From Bacteroides acidifaciens (lineage in GTDB: Bacteria > Bacteroidota > Bacteroidia > Bacteroidales > Bacteroidaceae): a stretch of DNA of 64,000 nt. Positions 8,522 to 17,482 of the stretch are shown here, piece after piece (position 1 is the stretch's first letter; every line of letters begins with the position of its first letter). Both the position numbers and the translations under genes were made by a program. The notes below the pieces were generated by a model. That model ran no database searches. It was not told the DNA's origin and worked only from the letters and a program-made list of their open reading frames with translations. The stretch is from assembly GCF_903181435.1 (NCBI RefSeq), contig NZ_CAEUHO010000001.1:310001-374000 (forward strand), written 5' to 3'.

Positions 8522-9763
8522 CCAGCCGACGAACTTTTTCCAAGGCGAACGCTTTTTCCAAAATTCGGGTGTCAGTTGGGTACAGTGTTCGATGTCGTTG
8601 TAAAACATTGTATTTAGTTCGGCAGTTGTTTTCTTGTCGAAGATGAAAGCATTCGTCTCGTAATCGTATCGTAGGCTTCGGCTGTTCAAGTTGGCAGTAC
8701 CGACCGTGCAGAACAGGTCATCCACCATCATAATTTTCGAATGATGGAAGCCACCGTTGTACATATAGACGGTAGCTCCTCTTTTCATCAGCTTATGAAG
8801 TTTGTAAAGCGCAGCATCCGGCGTAAACGGAATGTCGGATGCGGAAGAAACCATGATTGTCACATCCACTCCCCGGTCGATGGAGCGGTTCAACGCTTTC
8901 TTGATGGAAGAAGTCGGCACGAAATAAGGGTTGACGATGTGCACGTTCTTCTGTGCCGAATAGATGCTCATTGCATACGCATGACTCAGCATACGACTAT
9001 TTTTCTTTGGAGTGCGGTCAACGATGGCAACCATGATATTGGTACTGTCCGTCCGTCCCTCATGCTGCGGTAAATAGGCTTCTCCACCTATATTCTGTTT
9101 AGTCTCCTTATTCCAAATCGTGAGGAAAATTTCTTGCAAGTCATTGACCGCATCCCCCTCGATGCGCATATGCATATCCCGCCACGTTCCGATTTTGGGT
9201 AAGCCGTTGATGTAGTAATCGGCGATATTCATCCCCCCTGTATAAGCCACTTTTCCGTCGATAACGGCAATTTTCCGGTGGTCGCGGTGGGCGGCATGGT
9301 TGATGTAAGGGAAGGTAAATGGGTCGAACTTGACAATCTCGATACCCCTTTCGCGTATTTTCTTGAGATGCCTCTTTTTGAGCGGTTTATTGTTCGACCA
9401 GTTGCCGAAAGCATCAAACATAGCCCGTACTTCGACACCTTCCTTCACTTTCTCTGCCAACAAGTCGAATAAGGCATTGGCTATGGAGTCGTTGCGAAAG
9501 TTGAAATATTCCAAATGCACATGGTGTTTGGCTTCGCGTATGGCTTCAAATAAATCGATAAACTTTTCCCGTCCGCTTTTCAGCAGTTTCACTTTATTGT
9601 TATCGGAGATAGGAATTCCTGATTCTTTCAGGAAATTCAGTACAAGAGAATCACTTGTTAATCCGATTGAGTCTCTGGATTGTGTCATCAAACTGTCGAT
9701 AACATCCGCTTGGGCGCGCACTAAAGACAGGAACAGAAATAAAATAAATATATGTAGTTTCAA
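8492..9763 (-). CDS. Phospholipase D-like protein, cardiolipin synthase type
   Basis: 423 residues with an apparent signal peptide or anchor (1-19). Two HKD motifs are visible: H162-x-K in DHRKIAVID and H341-x-K in HHSKIMMVD, each followed by Gly/Asn-Ser features (TGGMN and GTANLNSRS). This is the layout of bacterial cardiolipin synthases and secreted PLD-family phosphatidyltransferases. Usual ClsA proteins carry two N-terminal membrane helices, which this lacks, so it may act on lipids or nucleic acid in the periplasm. A TATCTTTG motif at 9796-9803 on this strand is its likely promoter. Confidence 0.88.
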   Translation of the reverse strand: MKLHIFILFLFLSLVRAQADVIDSLMTQSRDSIGLTSDSLVLNFLKESGIPISDNNKVKLLKSGREKFIDLFEAIREAKHHVHLEYFNFRNDSIANALFDLLAEKVKEGVEVRAMFDAFGNWSNNKPLKKRHLKKIRERGIEIVKFDPFTFPYINHAAHRDHRKIAVIDGKVAYTGGMNIADYYINGLPKIGTWRDMHMRIEGDAVNDLQEIFLTIWNKETKQNIGGEAYLPQHEGRTDSTNIMVAIVDRTPKKNSRMLSHAYAMSIYSAQKNVHIVNPYFVPTSSIKKALNRSIDRGVDVTIMVSSASDIPFTPDAALYKLHKLMKRGATVYMYNGGFHHSKIMMVDDLFCTVGTANLNSRSLRYDYETNAFIFDKKTTAELNTMFYNDIEHCTQLTPEFWKKRSPWKKFVGWFANLFTPFL

Positions 9764-9907
9764 AACTCTTCTCTCTATTTTAGTTTACATGTCAACAAAG
9801 ATACAACATCTAAGTTTGGGGCTGCCCGGAAGAAAGGGTAAATTTACCATTGTTTAACAGACCGGCCGGCTAATGAAGAACTAATGAAGACTTCTTAGTC
9901 TGAAGAA

Positions 9908-9944
9908 TAAAAAAAGCCCGGAGATACACAGAAGTTCTCCGGGC
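9908..9944 (-). terminator. Rho-independent terminator of the ECF sigma operon
   Basis: GCCCGGAGA (9916-9924) pairs with TCTCCGGGC (9936-9944); on the minus strand the stem is followed by a run of T (complement of A at 9909-9915). It closes the minus-strand transcript ending at 9974. Confidence 0.88.
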
Positions 9945-9973
9945 TTGTAATTATATATCCTTCAGATAGGCGT

Positions 9974-10303
9974 TTACGCCAAAGAAGCTACTTTCCGTGT
10001 TGCCATGAATAGCAGAACAACCGTAGCGATAATTATTGATTTCGGGTCAAGGCTTGTGGCACCATGGTTAACCATATCGATGAACACTTCCCTTATTGTT
10101 TCCCAAGCAGCCTCGAAACCGCCCAGCCAAAAGAAAAGCACGGCTGCCACCGCCATCACGAAAGCATTCCAGATACGCGCCAGCCGACGGCTGCGGTCGG
10201 GCAAGTGGCGCATGACACGGCGACTGAATCCGTTGTCCGCTATTTCCTGCTTGTTTTCCGCAAAGAAATCCCGCAAGAACTTATCATAGTCTACTTCTGT
10301 CAT
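9974..10303 (-). CDS. Small membrane protein downstream of an ECF sigma factor (DUF5056-like)
   Basis: 109 residues: a charged cytoplasmic N-terminus (1-43) with the pattern DNGFSRRVMRHLP, then two membrane helices near 46-64 and 88-103. I think it belongs to the Bacteroides DUF5056 group, from memory and with moderate certainty. Its start overlaps the sigma gene by 20 bases. A membrane protein coupled to an ECF sigma factor could serve as a sensor or anti-sigma factor, but it lacks the zinc-type anti-sigma motif, so this is inference. Confidence 0.78.
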   Translation of the reverse strand: MTEVDYDKFLRDFFAENKQEIADNGFSRRVMRHLPDRSRRLARIWNAFVMAVAAVLFFWLGGFEAAWETIREVFIDMVNHGATSLDPKSIIIATVVLLFMATRKVASLA

Positions 10304-10835
10304 AACCGTTTTGTTTTAAATACATTGCTAATTTATCTTTCCCACGCGACAGATGGCTTTTCACCGTTCCTGCCGGTATTCCTACTATACCCGCAATCTT
10401 GTCGATACTTACATCTTCCATGTAGAACAACGTGATGCAGGTTCTTTCCACTTCTTTGAGCGTCTTGAGTGACTGGTAGACGTCCATTTTCTGACCTACA
10501 TTCTCCTGTTCGGTACTGTTGATGGCGTCTATTTCTCTTGTATCCAACTCAGCCGTCTCTTTCCGGCTGCGAATATAATCATAAAAAACATTATAAGCAA
10601 TACGGTACAGCCACGTAGAGAAACTGGATAAGTTTCGGAAAGAGGCGATGTTCGTGTATGCCTTGATAAATGTATCTTGTGCCAGGTCGTCACTCAATTC
10701 GCTGTCGCCGCAAGTCAGGTTCAGGAAAAAGCGCCGGACAGGCGACTGGTATTTTCCCACCAACTGGTCGAAGGCCTTGGTGTTTTTGAACACCACGACC
10801 TGTGCGACTAGCGATATATCGTTGAGTTGACTCAT
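10284..10835 (-). CDS. RNA polymerase ECF-type sigma factor
   Basis: 183 residues. Region 2 (about 23-92) includes DDLAQDTFIKAY and STWLYRIAYN; region 4 (about 125-175) ends in the helix-turn-helix IAGIVGIPAGTVKSHLSRG. The Asp/Glu-rich linker between them is normal. It would direct polymerase to a small regulon, probably including this operon. The gene is second of three: a DUF6249-like protein 30 bases upstream and a membrane protein overlapping downstream. Confidence 0.95.
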   Translation of the reverse strand: MSQLNDISLVAQVVVFKNTKAFDQLVGKYQSPVRRFFLNLTCGDSELSDDLAQDTFIKAYTNIASFRNLSSFSTWLYRIAYNVFYDYIRSRKETAELDTREIDAINSTEQENVGQKMDVYQSLKTLKEVERTCITLFYMEDVSIDKIAGIVGIPAGTVKSHLSRGKDKLAMYLKQNGYDRSRL

Positions 10836-10865
10836 CTTTCTTTTTCGTTCTTGTCTTTGTTAGGC

Positions 10866-11492
10866 TCACTTGTAACCTATAATCCATTGTCCGATGCCCA
10901 TAAAAGCCACTAACAAGCCGATGGTACCAATTCCAAACTCGCCCGTGATAGCCCAAAGGAAGACGAAAAGCCCTATGCCGGTAAATGTATTTTTTATACC
11001 TAGTGAGCGTTGGTCGACGGGTTTGTTTTCGCGGATAAAATCTGCTGGTAACGGCTGCCCGGCGGCAAGTGCCTGTTCCGCAAGGCGGTAGCGTGCCTTC
11101 CGGTTTTTGTAGCGGAAGAAGAATATGACAAACAGAATAAATACTGGCAATCCGAATACGGCAACTATGGCGACAATAGCTACTAAAATACCACCACCGA
11201 TAGTATTTTCAATTTTGTTGAATGGAAAATCATCGCTATCCGTATCTATGCTAAAACTGGCGCTACCATGACTAACACTATTTGAATCATCATCTATCTC
11301 GGCCGAATCAGCATCCGCAGTATCCACGCCAATCACTGTCACGGCAGTATTGTTCGTATTCGCTTTGCTACCTTTCTTTACACTAACTTTTACGTTTCCA
11401 ACGGAGTCACGTTTAATAGTCGTATTATTTTGGGCGATAGCCAATGTGCAAGTGGTCAGTATGACCATCAAGGCAAGTAGAAAATTTTTCAT
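10866..11492 (-). CDS. Membrane protein upstream of the sigma gene (DUF6249-like)
   Basis: 208 residues. A signal peptide (1-20) precedes a Ser/Thr/Asp-rich extracytoplasmic stretch (21-95), one long membrane helix (99-126), a basic cytoplasmic segment with RYRLAEQALAAGQPLP, and two further helices (168-184 and 187-206). I associate this pattern with DUF6249, from memory. It is first in the sigma operon, and its extracytoplasmic part may make it the envelope component of the signalling unit. Function unknown. Confidence 0.78.
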   Translation of the reverse strand: MKNFLLALMVILTTCTLAIAQNNTTIKRDSVGNVKVSVKKGSKANTNNTAVTVIGVDTADADSAEIDDDSNSVSHGSASFSIDTDSDDFPFNKIENTIGGGILVAIVAIVAVFGLPVFILFVIFFFRYKNRKARYRLAEQALAAGQPLPADFIRENKPVDQRSLGIKNTFTGIGLFVFLWAITGEFGIGTIGLLVAFMGIGQWIIGYK

Positions 11493-11550
11493 ATAAATAG
11501 TTCTTTAATTTGTTTCTTTGTTTGTTAGACGTAGTTAATATCCAAGAAAG

Positions 11551-11581
11551 TTGCAAAGAGACGAAATATTTTTGATATTTG
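11551..11581 (+). promoter_or_regulatory. Probable promoter of the rRNA methyltransferase gene
   Basis: TTG at 11551-11553 and GATATTTG at 11574-11581 stand 20 bases apart, close to the Bacteroides consensus with one mismatch in the -7 element. The coding start follows 20 bases later. Confidence 0.5.
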
Positions 11582-11600
11582 CGCAAATTATTAGACGAAA

Positions 11601-13064
11601 ATGGATTTACCCGCTTCTTTCACAGCTTACACCCGCTCTTTATTGGGCGACGAAGAATACGATAAACTGGCTGCCGCCATCCAACAGGAACCGCCTGTCA
11701 GCATAAGGTTGAATAAGTTGAGAATGGACTCTCCACTTCTCCCAGTTCCTTGGGCATCCGAGGGCTTTTATCTTGATGAGCGTCTTACTTTTACGTTCGA
11801 CCCGTTGTTCCATGCGGGGTGCTATTATGTTCAGGAAGCCTCTTCTATGTTTGTGGAGCAGGTGCTCCGGCAATACGTTACAGATCCGGTGGTGATGCTA
11901 GACCTTTGCGCTGCCCCCGGTGGGAAATCGACTCATGCCCGTAGCGTGCTTCCTGAGGGAAGTCTGCTGGTTGCTAATGAAGTCATCCGAAACCGTTCGC
12001 AGATTTTGGCGGAGAACTTGACAAAGTGGGGACATCCGGATGTAGTCGTTACGAATAATGACCCTGCTGACTTTTCGTCCTTGCTGTCTTTCTTTGACGT
12101 GATTCTGACCGATGTGCCCTGTTCCGGTGAAGGAATGTTCCGCAAAGACCCGGTGGCTGTTGAAGAGTGGAGTCCGGAGAATGTGGAAATATGCTGGCAA
12201 CGGCAGCGGAGAATTATCGCAGATATTTGGCCTAGCTTGAAGCCGGGTGGAATCCTTATATATAGTACGTGCACCTATAATACAAAAGAAGATGAAGAAA
12301 ACGTCCATTGGATTCAGCAGGAATTCGGAGCCGAACCGTTAGCTTTGGAAATCCGGGAAGACTGGAATATCACAGGAAATCTTCTATATAAAGAGTCTGA
12401 TAACTCTAAAGCAGTTGGAAATTCTGAACAAAAGGCTCCTGTCTACCATTTCTTCCCGCACAAAACCAAAGGTGAAGGTTTCTTTCTTGCCGCCCTTCGC
12501 AAACCGGAGACAGAAGAAGATACCATGCCCGCTTTTTCTTCTTCAAAAAACAAGGCAGCCAAGAAAAAGGATAAGAAAGGTGGGGCAACCCCTTCACCTG
12601 TCTCTAAAGAGCATCTGAATATAGCTAAGAATTGGCTGAATGAAGAGAAACTCCCCGGATATATAGTATCGGCAGAGGGAACAAAGATTCAAGCCTTTCC
12701 GCAGCAGTACGTTGACGAACTGGCAGCTATGAAGCAAAGCTTGAAAATCGTATCGGCGGGAGTTGGCATAGGAGAGGTGAAAGGGAAAGATTTAATTCCC
12801 GACCACGCTTTGGCGATGAGTTCCGTGCTATTGCGGCAGGGAGTTTTTGCGACCGAAGATATAACCTACGAACAAGCGATTGCCTATTTACGGAAAGAGG
12901 CCATTGCCTTGCCGGCAACAGCCCCTCGCGGTTATATTTTACTTACTTACCGGAATATCCCTCTCGGTTTCGTAAAGAATATCGGCAATCGTGCCAATAA
13001 TCTTTATCCACAAGAGTGGCGTATCCGCAGTGGATATTTGCCGGATGAAATAAAGACATTATAG
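11601..13064 (+). CDS. RsmF/NOL1-NOP2-Sun family rRNA m5C methyltransferase
   Basis: 487 residues. The SAM-binding motif DLCAAPGGKST is at 101-111. The two catalytic cysteines of m5C RNA methyltransferases are C174 in DVPCSGEG and C224 in YSTCTYN. The C-terminal part (about 340-487) resembles the RsmF PUA-like RNA-binding domain and ends in LYPQEWRIRSGY. RsmF methylates 16S rRNA C1407 in E. coli; the target here is likely but not proved. Residues 285-330 form a Lys/Ser-rich, poorly ordered linker. The gene converges with the efflux operon and overlaps its last gene by 6 bases. Confidence 0.92.
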   Translation: MDLPASFTAYTRSLLGDEEYDKLAAAIQQEPPVSIRLNKLRMDSPLLPVPWASEGFYLDERLTFTFDPLFHAGCYYVQEASSMFVEQVLRQYVTDPVVMLDLCAAPGGKSTHARSVLPEGSLLVANEVIRNRSQILAENLTKWGHPDVVVTNNDPADFSSLLSFFDVILTDVPCSGEGMFRKDPVAVEEWSPENVEICWQRQRRIIADIWPSLKPGGILIYSTCTYNTKEDEENVHWIQQEFGAEPLALEIREDWNITGNLLYKESDNSKAVGNSEQKAPVYHFFPHKTKGEGFFLAALRKPETEEDTMPAFSSSKNKAAKKKDKKGGATPSPVSKEHLNIAKNWLNEEKLPGYIVSAEGTKIQAFPQQYVDELAAMKQSLKIVSAGVGIGEVKGKDLIPDHALAMSSVLLRQGVFATEDITYEQAIAYLRKEAIALPATAPRGYILLTYRNIPLGFVKNIGNRANNLYPQEWRIRSGYLPDEIKTL

Positions 13065-14252
13065 CTTACTTTTGTAAATCCGTGCCATCGCCTTTTGGTA
13101 CTGATTTTCCAGTTGCAGAAAATTCTGGTAGCTTTGATAAATCACGGATACTTCGACAAAATATTCAATCATGCTGATTTGTCCGCCCGTCAACGCCTGT
13201 TTCAGCAATGCCAAGTCCTGTTGTGACTGGAACGTTTTGCTGTATTCTTCCATCGAAGCATACAGCGCTTTAGCCTCCCGATAAAGTTGTGCCAGTTCAG
13301 ACTCTACCTGCAATGTGGCATTATCCTTTTGCAAGTCAATATTCAGCGCTTGTGCTTTGGCAATCTTTACCTTATTCCGGTTTTCGAAAATCGGGAAAGA
13401 AAAGCCGACCACTACACCGTTGAACGGTACTCCCGTCTCCGTATTCCGCCGATACCCCAACTCCAGCTTCGGCAGCCACTGAGACTTGTTGACAGCAATC
13501 TGTTTGCGGGCAACCAGACTCTCGTTGCCAAGTGCCATCAACGTGCGGTCTGCGGACATCACCTCAGATTTCAAAATCTGATAATCAGAGGGGAAAGGCA
13601 CATCCGCGTACTGGTTCTCCTCGAAAACCACCGGAATATTTCCGTTCAACGTGTTCAGTTCCTGCAACTTATTGCGGAGTGCCGTCTCGTTCAGAGACGC
13701 TTCTGTTTTCACGTTCAGCAGTTCCAGGTTAATCTTGTTCGTCTCAAGCGCATTCGCGTCTCCCGTTTGCAGACGTTTGGCGTACATCTTGGCAAGCTCT
13801 TCCGCGTTACGCAGACGCTCTTCCAAGATATTTTTCTGCTGACGAAGCATGATAATGTCCAGGCAAATTTCTTTCGCCTGCAATAATTTCTCCTGGCGGA
13901 AAACATCAGCCTGACTGTCATAAGCTCCTGCCTTCAACCGGTTCAGCTTATTGCGCGTTGCATACAAACTGGGGAAATCGAAACTTTGTGAAACAACCAA
14001 CTCGCCAATCGTTTCACTCTTATCTTTCGCGCCCCAAAGATGCGCGTAAGAAAGTGTGGGGTCGGGCAAGTTATTGTCCGTTCGTGACTCCAATTTTTGC
14101 GAAGTAATAAGTTGGGCGTTCGCCTGCAATTCCTTATTATTCGTTTCTATATTTTTTAATACCTGCTCTATGCTGCTCTGAGCCTGCACACCGCCCGTAA
14201 GGGCAAAGAGTGCAGTAGCAGCAAAAGAACCTATGATAATAATTCGTTTCAT
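13059..14252 (-). CDS. TolC family outer-membrane efflux protein
   Basis: 397 residues from the Met that begins MKRIIII, which gives a signal peptide cut after VQA; a Met 14 residues upstream is less likely. The protein is rich in long amphipathic helices with two repeats, as in outer-membrane efflux proteins. It is shorter than E. coli TolC. It is the third component of the metal pump: its start overlaps the end of the RND gene. It would form the channel across the outer membrane. Confidence 0.92.
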   Translation of the reverse strand: MKRIIIIGSFAATALFALTGGVQAQSSIEQVLKNIETNNKELQANAQLITSQKLESRTDNNLPDPTLSYAHLWGAKDKSETIGELVVSQSFDFPSLYATRNKLNRLKAGAYDSQADVFRQEKLLQAKEICLDIIMLRQQKNILEERLRNAEELAKMYAKRLQTGDANALETNKINLELLNVKTEASLNETALRNKLQELNTLNGNIPVVFEENQYADVPFPSDYQILKSEVMSADRTLMALGNESLVARKQIAVNKSQWLPKLELGYRRNTETGVPFNGVVVGFSFPIFENRNKVKIAKAQALNIDLQKDNATLQVESELAQLYREAKALYASMEEYSKTFQSQQDLALLKQALTGGQISMIEYFVEVSVIYQSYQNFLQLENQYQKAMARIYKSKL

Positions 14253-14283
14253 ACTTTTTCTTTTATTTGTTGCTAAGTACGTA

Positions 14284-17200
14284 TTACATTTCACTGATGC
14301 TTACCCCCTCAGACGGCAACGTGCCGGAAGGAACCCTTGCTTCAGCACTACGCAGGCGCTGGTGCATCATCAGGTAAACAATCGGGACGATGAAACCGTT
14401 CAGGAACGTAGATGTTAAAAGTCCGCCCAAGATAACTTTAGCCATCGGACTTTGAATCTCATTTCCGGGTAAGTCGCCACCCAGTGCAAGTGGAATCAGT
14501 GCCAGAGCAGAAGACAATGCAGTCATCAGAATCGGGTTCAGACGGTCGAGAGAGCCTTGTATTACGCTGTCGTAGACATTCAGCCCTTCCTCTTTTTGCA
14601 GATGGTTGTAGTGGCTGATAAGCAACATACCGTTTCGAGTCGCAATACCGAACAGAGAGATAAAGCCGATGATAGCCGGAATACTCACCTCTCCCGTAGT
14701 GATGACCAGTGCAAATACACCGCCAATCAGTGCAAGCGGCAGGTTCAACAAGATGACGCCGGACTCCTTCACACTGCGGAACTCATGGTAAAGCAGCAGG
14801 AAGATAACGACGATACTGATAAATGAAGTCAGCGCCAATGTCCGGCTGGCAGCCTGTTCACTTTCAAACTGTCCGCCATATTCGATGTGATACCCTTCAG
14901 GAAGCTGCACCGACGTGTCGATACGTTTCTGGATGTCGTTCACCACACTACGCAAGTCGCGGTCGGCAACGTTGGCTGAAATCACGATTTTGCGTTTCAC
15001 GTTTTCGCGGTTGATGGTATTCGGTCCCATGGACGAAACCACTTCCGCCACATAGTTCAGAGGAACCTTGCGGCCATCGTTGGTATCCACCATCAGATTG
15101 CGGATTTTCTCCATCTCGTCCCGTGCGTCGTCCTTCACCTTTACAATAAGGTCGAAACTCTTTCCTTGCTCATAAACCTGCGAGATAACCTTTCCCGCGA
15201 GAGCCACATTGACATACTCCGAAAACTCCGGCAAGGTAATTCCGAACTTCGCCAACATTTCCCGTTTCGGCTGAATCTTCAACTGAGGGCGTTCTATTTG
15301 CTGCTCCACGTTGAGGTCGGCAATGCCCGGAATATCCCCGATAGCCTCTTTTATCTGATTGCCGAGCGAGAACATCTTGTTCAGGTCGTCACCGAAAAGT
15401 TTGATAGCAATGTTCGCCTTTGTACCGGACAGCATAGCGTCAATACGGTGACTGATAGGCTGGCCGATTTCTATATTCGCGCCGGTGATTGTCCCCAACT
15501 TCTCGCGAACCTCGGCAACAAGCTCGCTGCGCGGACGGTCTTTCAGTTCAAAAGGTGCCTCGATTTCCGACACGTTCACGCCGAGCGCATGCTCGTCCAG
15601 TTCGGCACGCCCCGTTTTGCGGGCCACCGTCTGTATTTCGGGAATCGTTAGCAACAGTTCCTCGGCACGATGCCCCATTTTATTACTCTCTTCCAGCGAA
15701 ATACCCGGCAGCGAACTGATATTGATAGTGAAAGACCCCTCATTGAAAGACGGCAAGAAGCTGCGCCCGAGCGTGAAGAACACACCGAGAGCGATAACAA
15801 ACAGTCCGATAGTACTACCCAAAGTCACCCGTTTGTGCGCCAGCACCCATGTGAGCGCTTTTCCGTAAATCCCTTTCATCCAACGGGCTATGAAAGACTC
15901 TTTCAGCTCCTTGTTCGTCTTGTTGCTGCCCAGCAGATATGAGCAAAGCACCGGAGTCAGCGTGAGCGCGACTACCGTCGAAGCAAACAGCGCCACGATA
16001 AACGCTATGCCTAGCGGAACCAGCATACGTCCTTCCATTCCACTCAGGAAGAACAACGGAACGAAGCTGACAACGATAATCAACGTCGAATTAAGAATAG
16101 GCATACGCACCTCTTTCGAAGCGTTGAACACCACTTCGAGCGTACTAAGCCGTCCGGCTTCCGGTTTCTGGCGGTTCTCCCGCAGCCGTTGGTACACATT
16201 TTCCACGTCGACAATCGCGTCGTCCACCAGCGAACCGATGGCAATCGCCATACCGCCGAGACTCATCGTGTTGATGGTCAGTCCCATATAGTGCAGCGTC
16301 AGAATAGAAACAAGCAGCGAGATAGGCAATGTCACCAACGAAATCACCGTTGTGCGCACATTCGCGAGGAACAGGAAAAGAACGATAACCACAAAGATAC
16401 CACCCTCAAAAAGCGACTTCTTCACGTTGCCGATAGAACTTTCGATAAAACGGCTCTGACGGAAAATATCGGTGGATACTTTCACGTCCGCAGGCAAGTT
16501 CTTCTGAAGGTCTTTCAGTGAAGCTTCCAGTTTGTCCGTCAGTTCGAGCGTGCTTGTGGCAGGTTGTTTAGTGACAGTCATCAGTATGGCAGGTTTGCCG
16601 CGTTCGGAAGCCGTTCCCAGTTTCGGGACTTTCGGGCCGATTTTCACATCGGCAATGTCTTCCAGTGTCACGGGGAAAGTATTCACCGTTTTCACGACAG
16701 ACTTGCCCAGTTCCTCTATCTTCGGTGTGGAAAGAACGCCACGCACAATGTACTCATTTCCAAACTCGTAGAGCACGCCACCGTTAGCGTTGAGGTTCAT
16801 ATCCTGGGTGACAGCCATCACTTCGTCCATTGAAACACCGTAGTGGCGCATCCGTTCCGGGTCTAGCTGAATCTGGTATTCTTTGATGTCTCCGCCCAGT
16901 ACTGCCACCTGCGCCACACCGCCGGTAGACAACAAACGAGGGCGAATCGTCCAGTCGGCAATCGTCCGAAGGTCGAGCATCGAGGTCGAGTCGGCAGTCA
17001 GGCCGACGATAAGCATTTCACCGAGAATCGAAGACTGAGGGCCGAGAGTCGGCTTGCCGACATTGACAGGAAGTGATTCGCTGACCACCGCCAGTTTCTC
17101 GCTGACAATCTGACGGGCGAGGTAAATATCTGTCCCCCAGTCAAATTCCACCCATACGACAGAAAAACCGTTGGTGGAAGAGGAACGTACACGGCGTACA

Positions 17201-17433
17201 CCGGTAGCACCGTTCACGGCTGTTTCGACTGGAAAGGTGACGAGTTGTTCCACTTCCTCGGCTGCCATACCGTTGGCTTCGGTCATGATGACCACCGTAG
17301 GGGCGTTGAGGTCGGGAAACACGTCTACTTCCGTATTCATGGCGGTGTAAGTTCCGGCGATGAGCAGGAGAACGGCCGCGCAGAGCACAACCAGGCGGTT
17401 GTGCAGGGAGTAATGTATGATTTTATTAAGCAC
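14284..17433 (-). CDS. Heavy-metal efflux RND transporter, CusA/CzcA family
   Basis: 1049 residues, the normal length. Two sets of membrane helices with large periplasmic loops are visible. The fourth helix carries the HME-RND charge motif (GSLVDDAIVDVENVYQRL), which separates metal from drug pumps. It exchanges protons for metal ions and moves them out through the TolC partner. Czc-type (Zn/Co/Cd) and Cus-type (Cu/Ag) pumps are not told apart with confidence here. The histidine-rich adaptor argues for a divalent cation. It lies between adaptor and TolC genes in one operon. Confidence 0.95.
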   Translation of the reverse strand: MLNKIIHYSLHNRLVVLCAAVLLLIAGTYTAMNTEVDVFPDLNAPTVVIMTEANGMAAEEVEQLVTFPVETAVNGATGVRRVRSSSTNGFSVVWVEFDWGTDIYLARQIVSEKLAVVSESLPVNVGKPTLGPQSSILGEMLIVGLTADSTSMLDLRTIADWTIRPRLLSTGGVAQVAVLGGDIKEYQIQLDPERMRHYGVSMDEVMAVTQDMNLNANGGVLYEFGNEYIVRGVLSTPKIEELGKSVVKTVNTFPVTLEDIADVKIGPKVPKLGTASERGKPAILMTVTKQPATSTLELTDKLEASLKDLQKNLPADVKVSTDIFRQSRFIESSIGNVKKSLFEGGIFVVIVLFLFLANVRTTVISLVTLPISLLVSILTLHYMGLTINTMSLGGMAIAIGSLVDDAIVDVENVYQRLRENRQKPEAGRLSTLEVVFNASKEVRMPILNSTLIIVVSFVPLFFLSGMEGRMLVPLGIAFIVALFASTVVALTLTPVLCSYLLGSNKTNKELKESFIARWMKGIYGKALTWVLAHKRVTLGSTIGLFVIALGVFFTLGRSFLPSFNEGSFTINISSLPGISLEESNKMGHRAEELLLTIPEIQTVARKTGRAELDEHALGVNVSEIEAPFELKDRPRSELVAEVREKLGTITGANIEIGQPISHRIDAMLSGTKANIAIKLFGDDLNKMFSLGNQIKEAIGDIPGIADLNVEQQIERPQLKIQPKREMLAKFGITLPEFSEYVNVALAGKVISQVYEQGKSFDLIVKVKDDARDEMEKIRNLMVDTNDGRKVPLNYVAEVVSSMGPNTINRENVKRKIVISANVADRDLRSVVNDIQKRIDTSVQLPEGYHIEYGGQFESEQAASRTLALTSFISIVVIFLLLYHEFRSVKESGVILLNLPLALIGGVFALVITTGEVSIPAIIGFISLFGIATRNGMLLISHYNHLQKEEGLNVYDSVIQGSLDRLNPILMTALSSALALIPLALGGDLPGNEIQSPMAKVILGGLLTSTFLNGFIVPIVYLMMHQRLRSAEARVPSGTLPSEGVSISEM

Positions 17434-17482
17434 GTTATTTAGTGATTAATGGTTAATGATTAGTGATAGACTTATTTAGTGA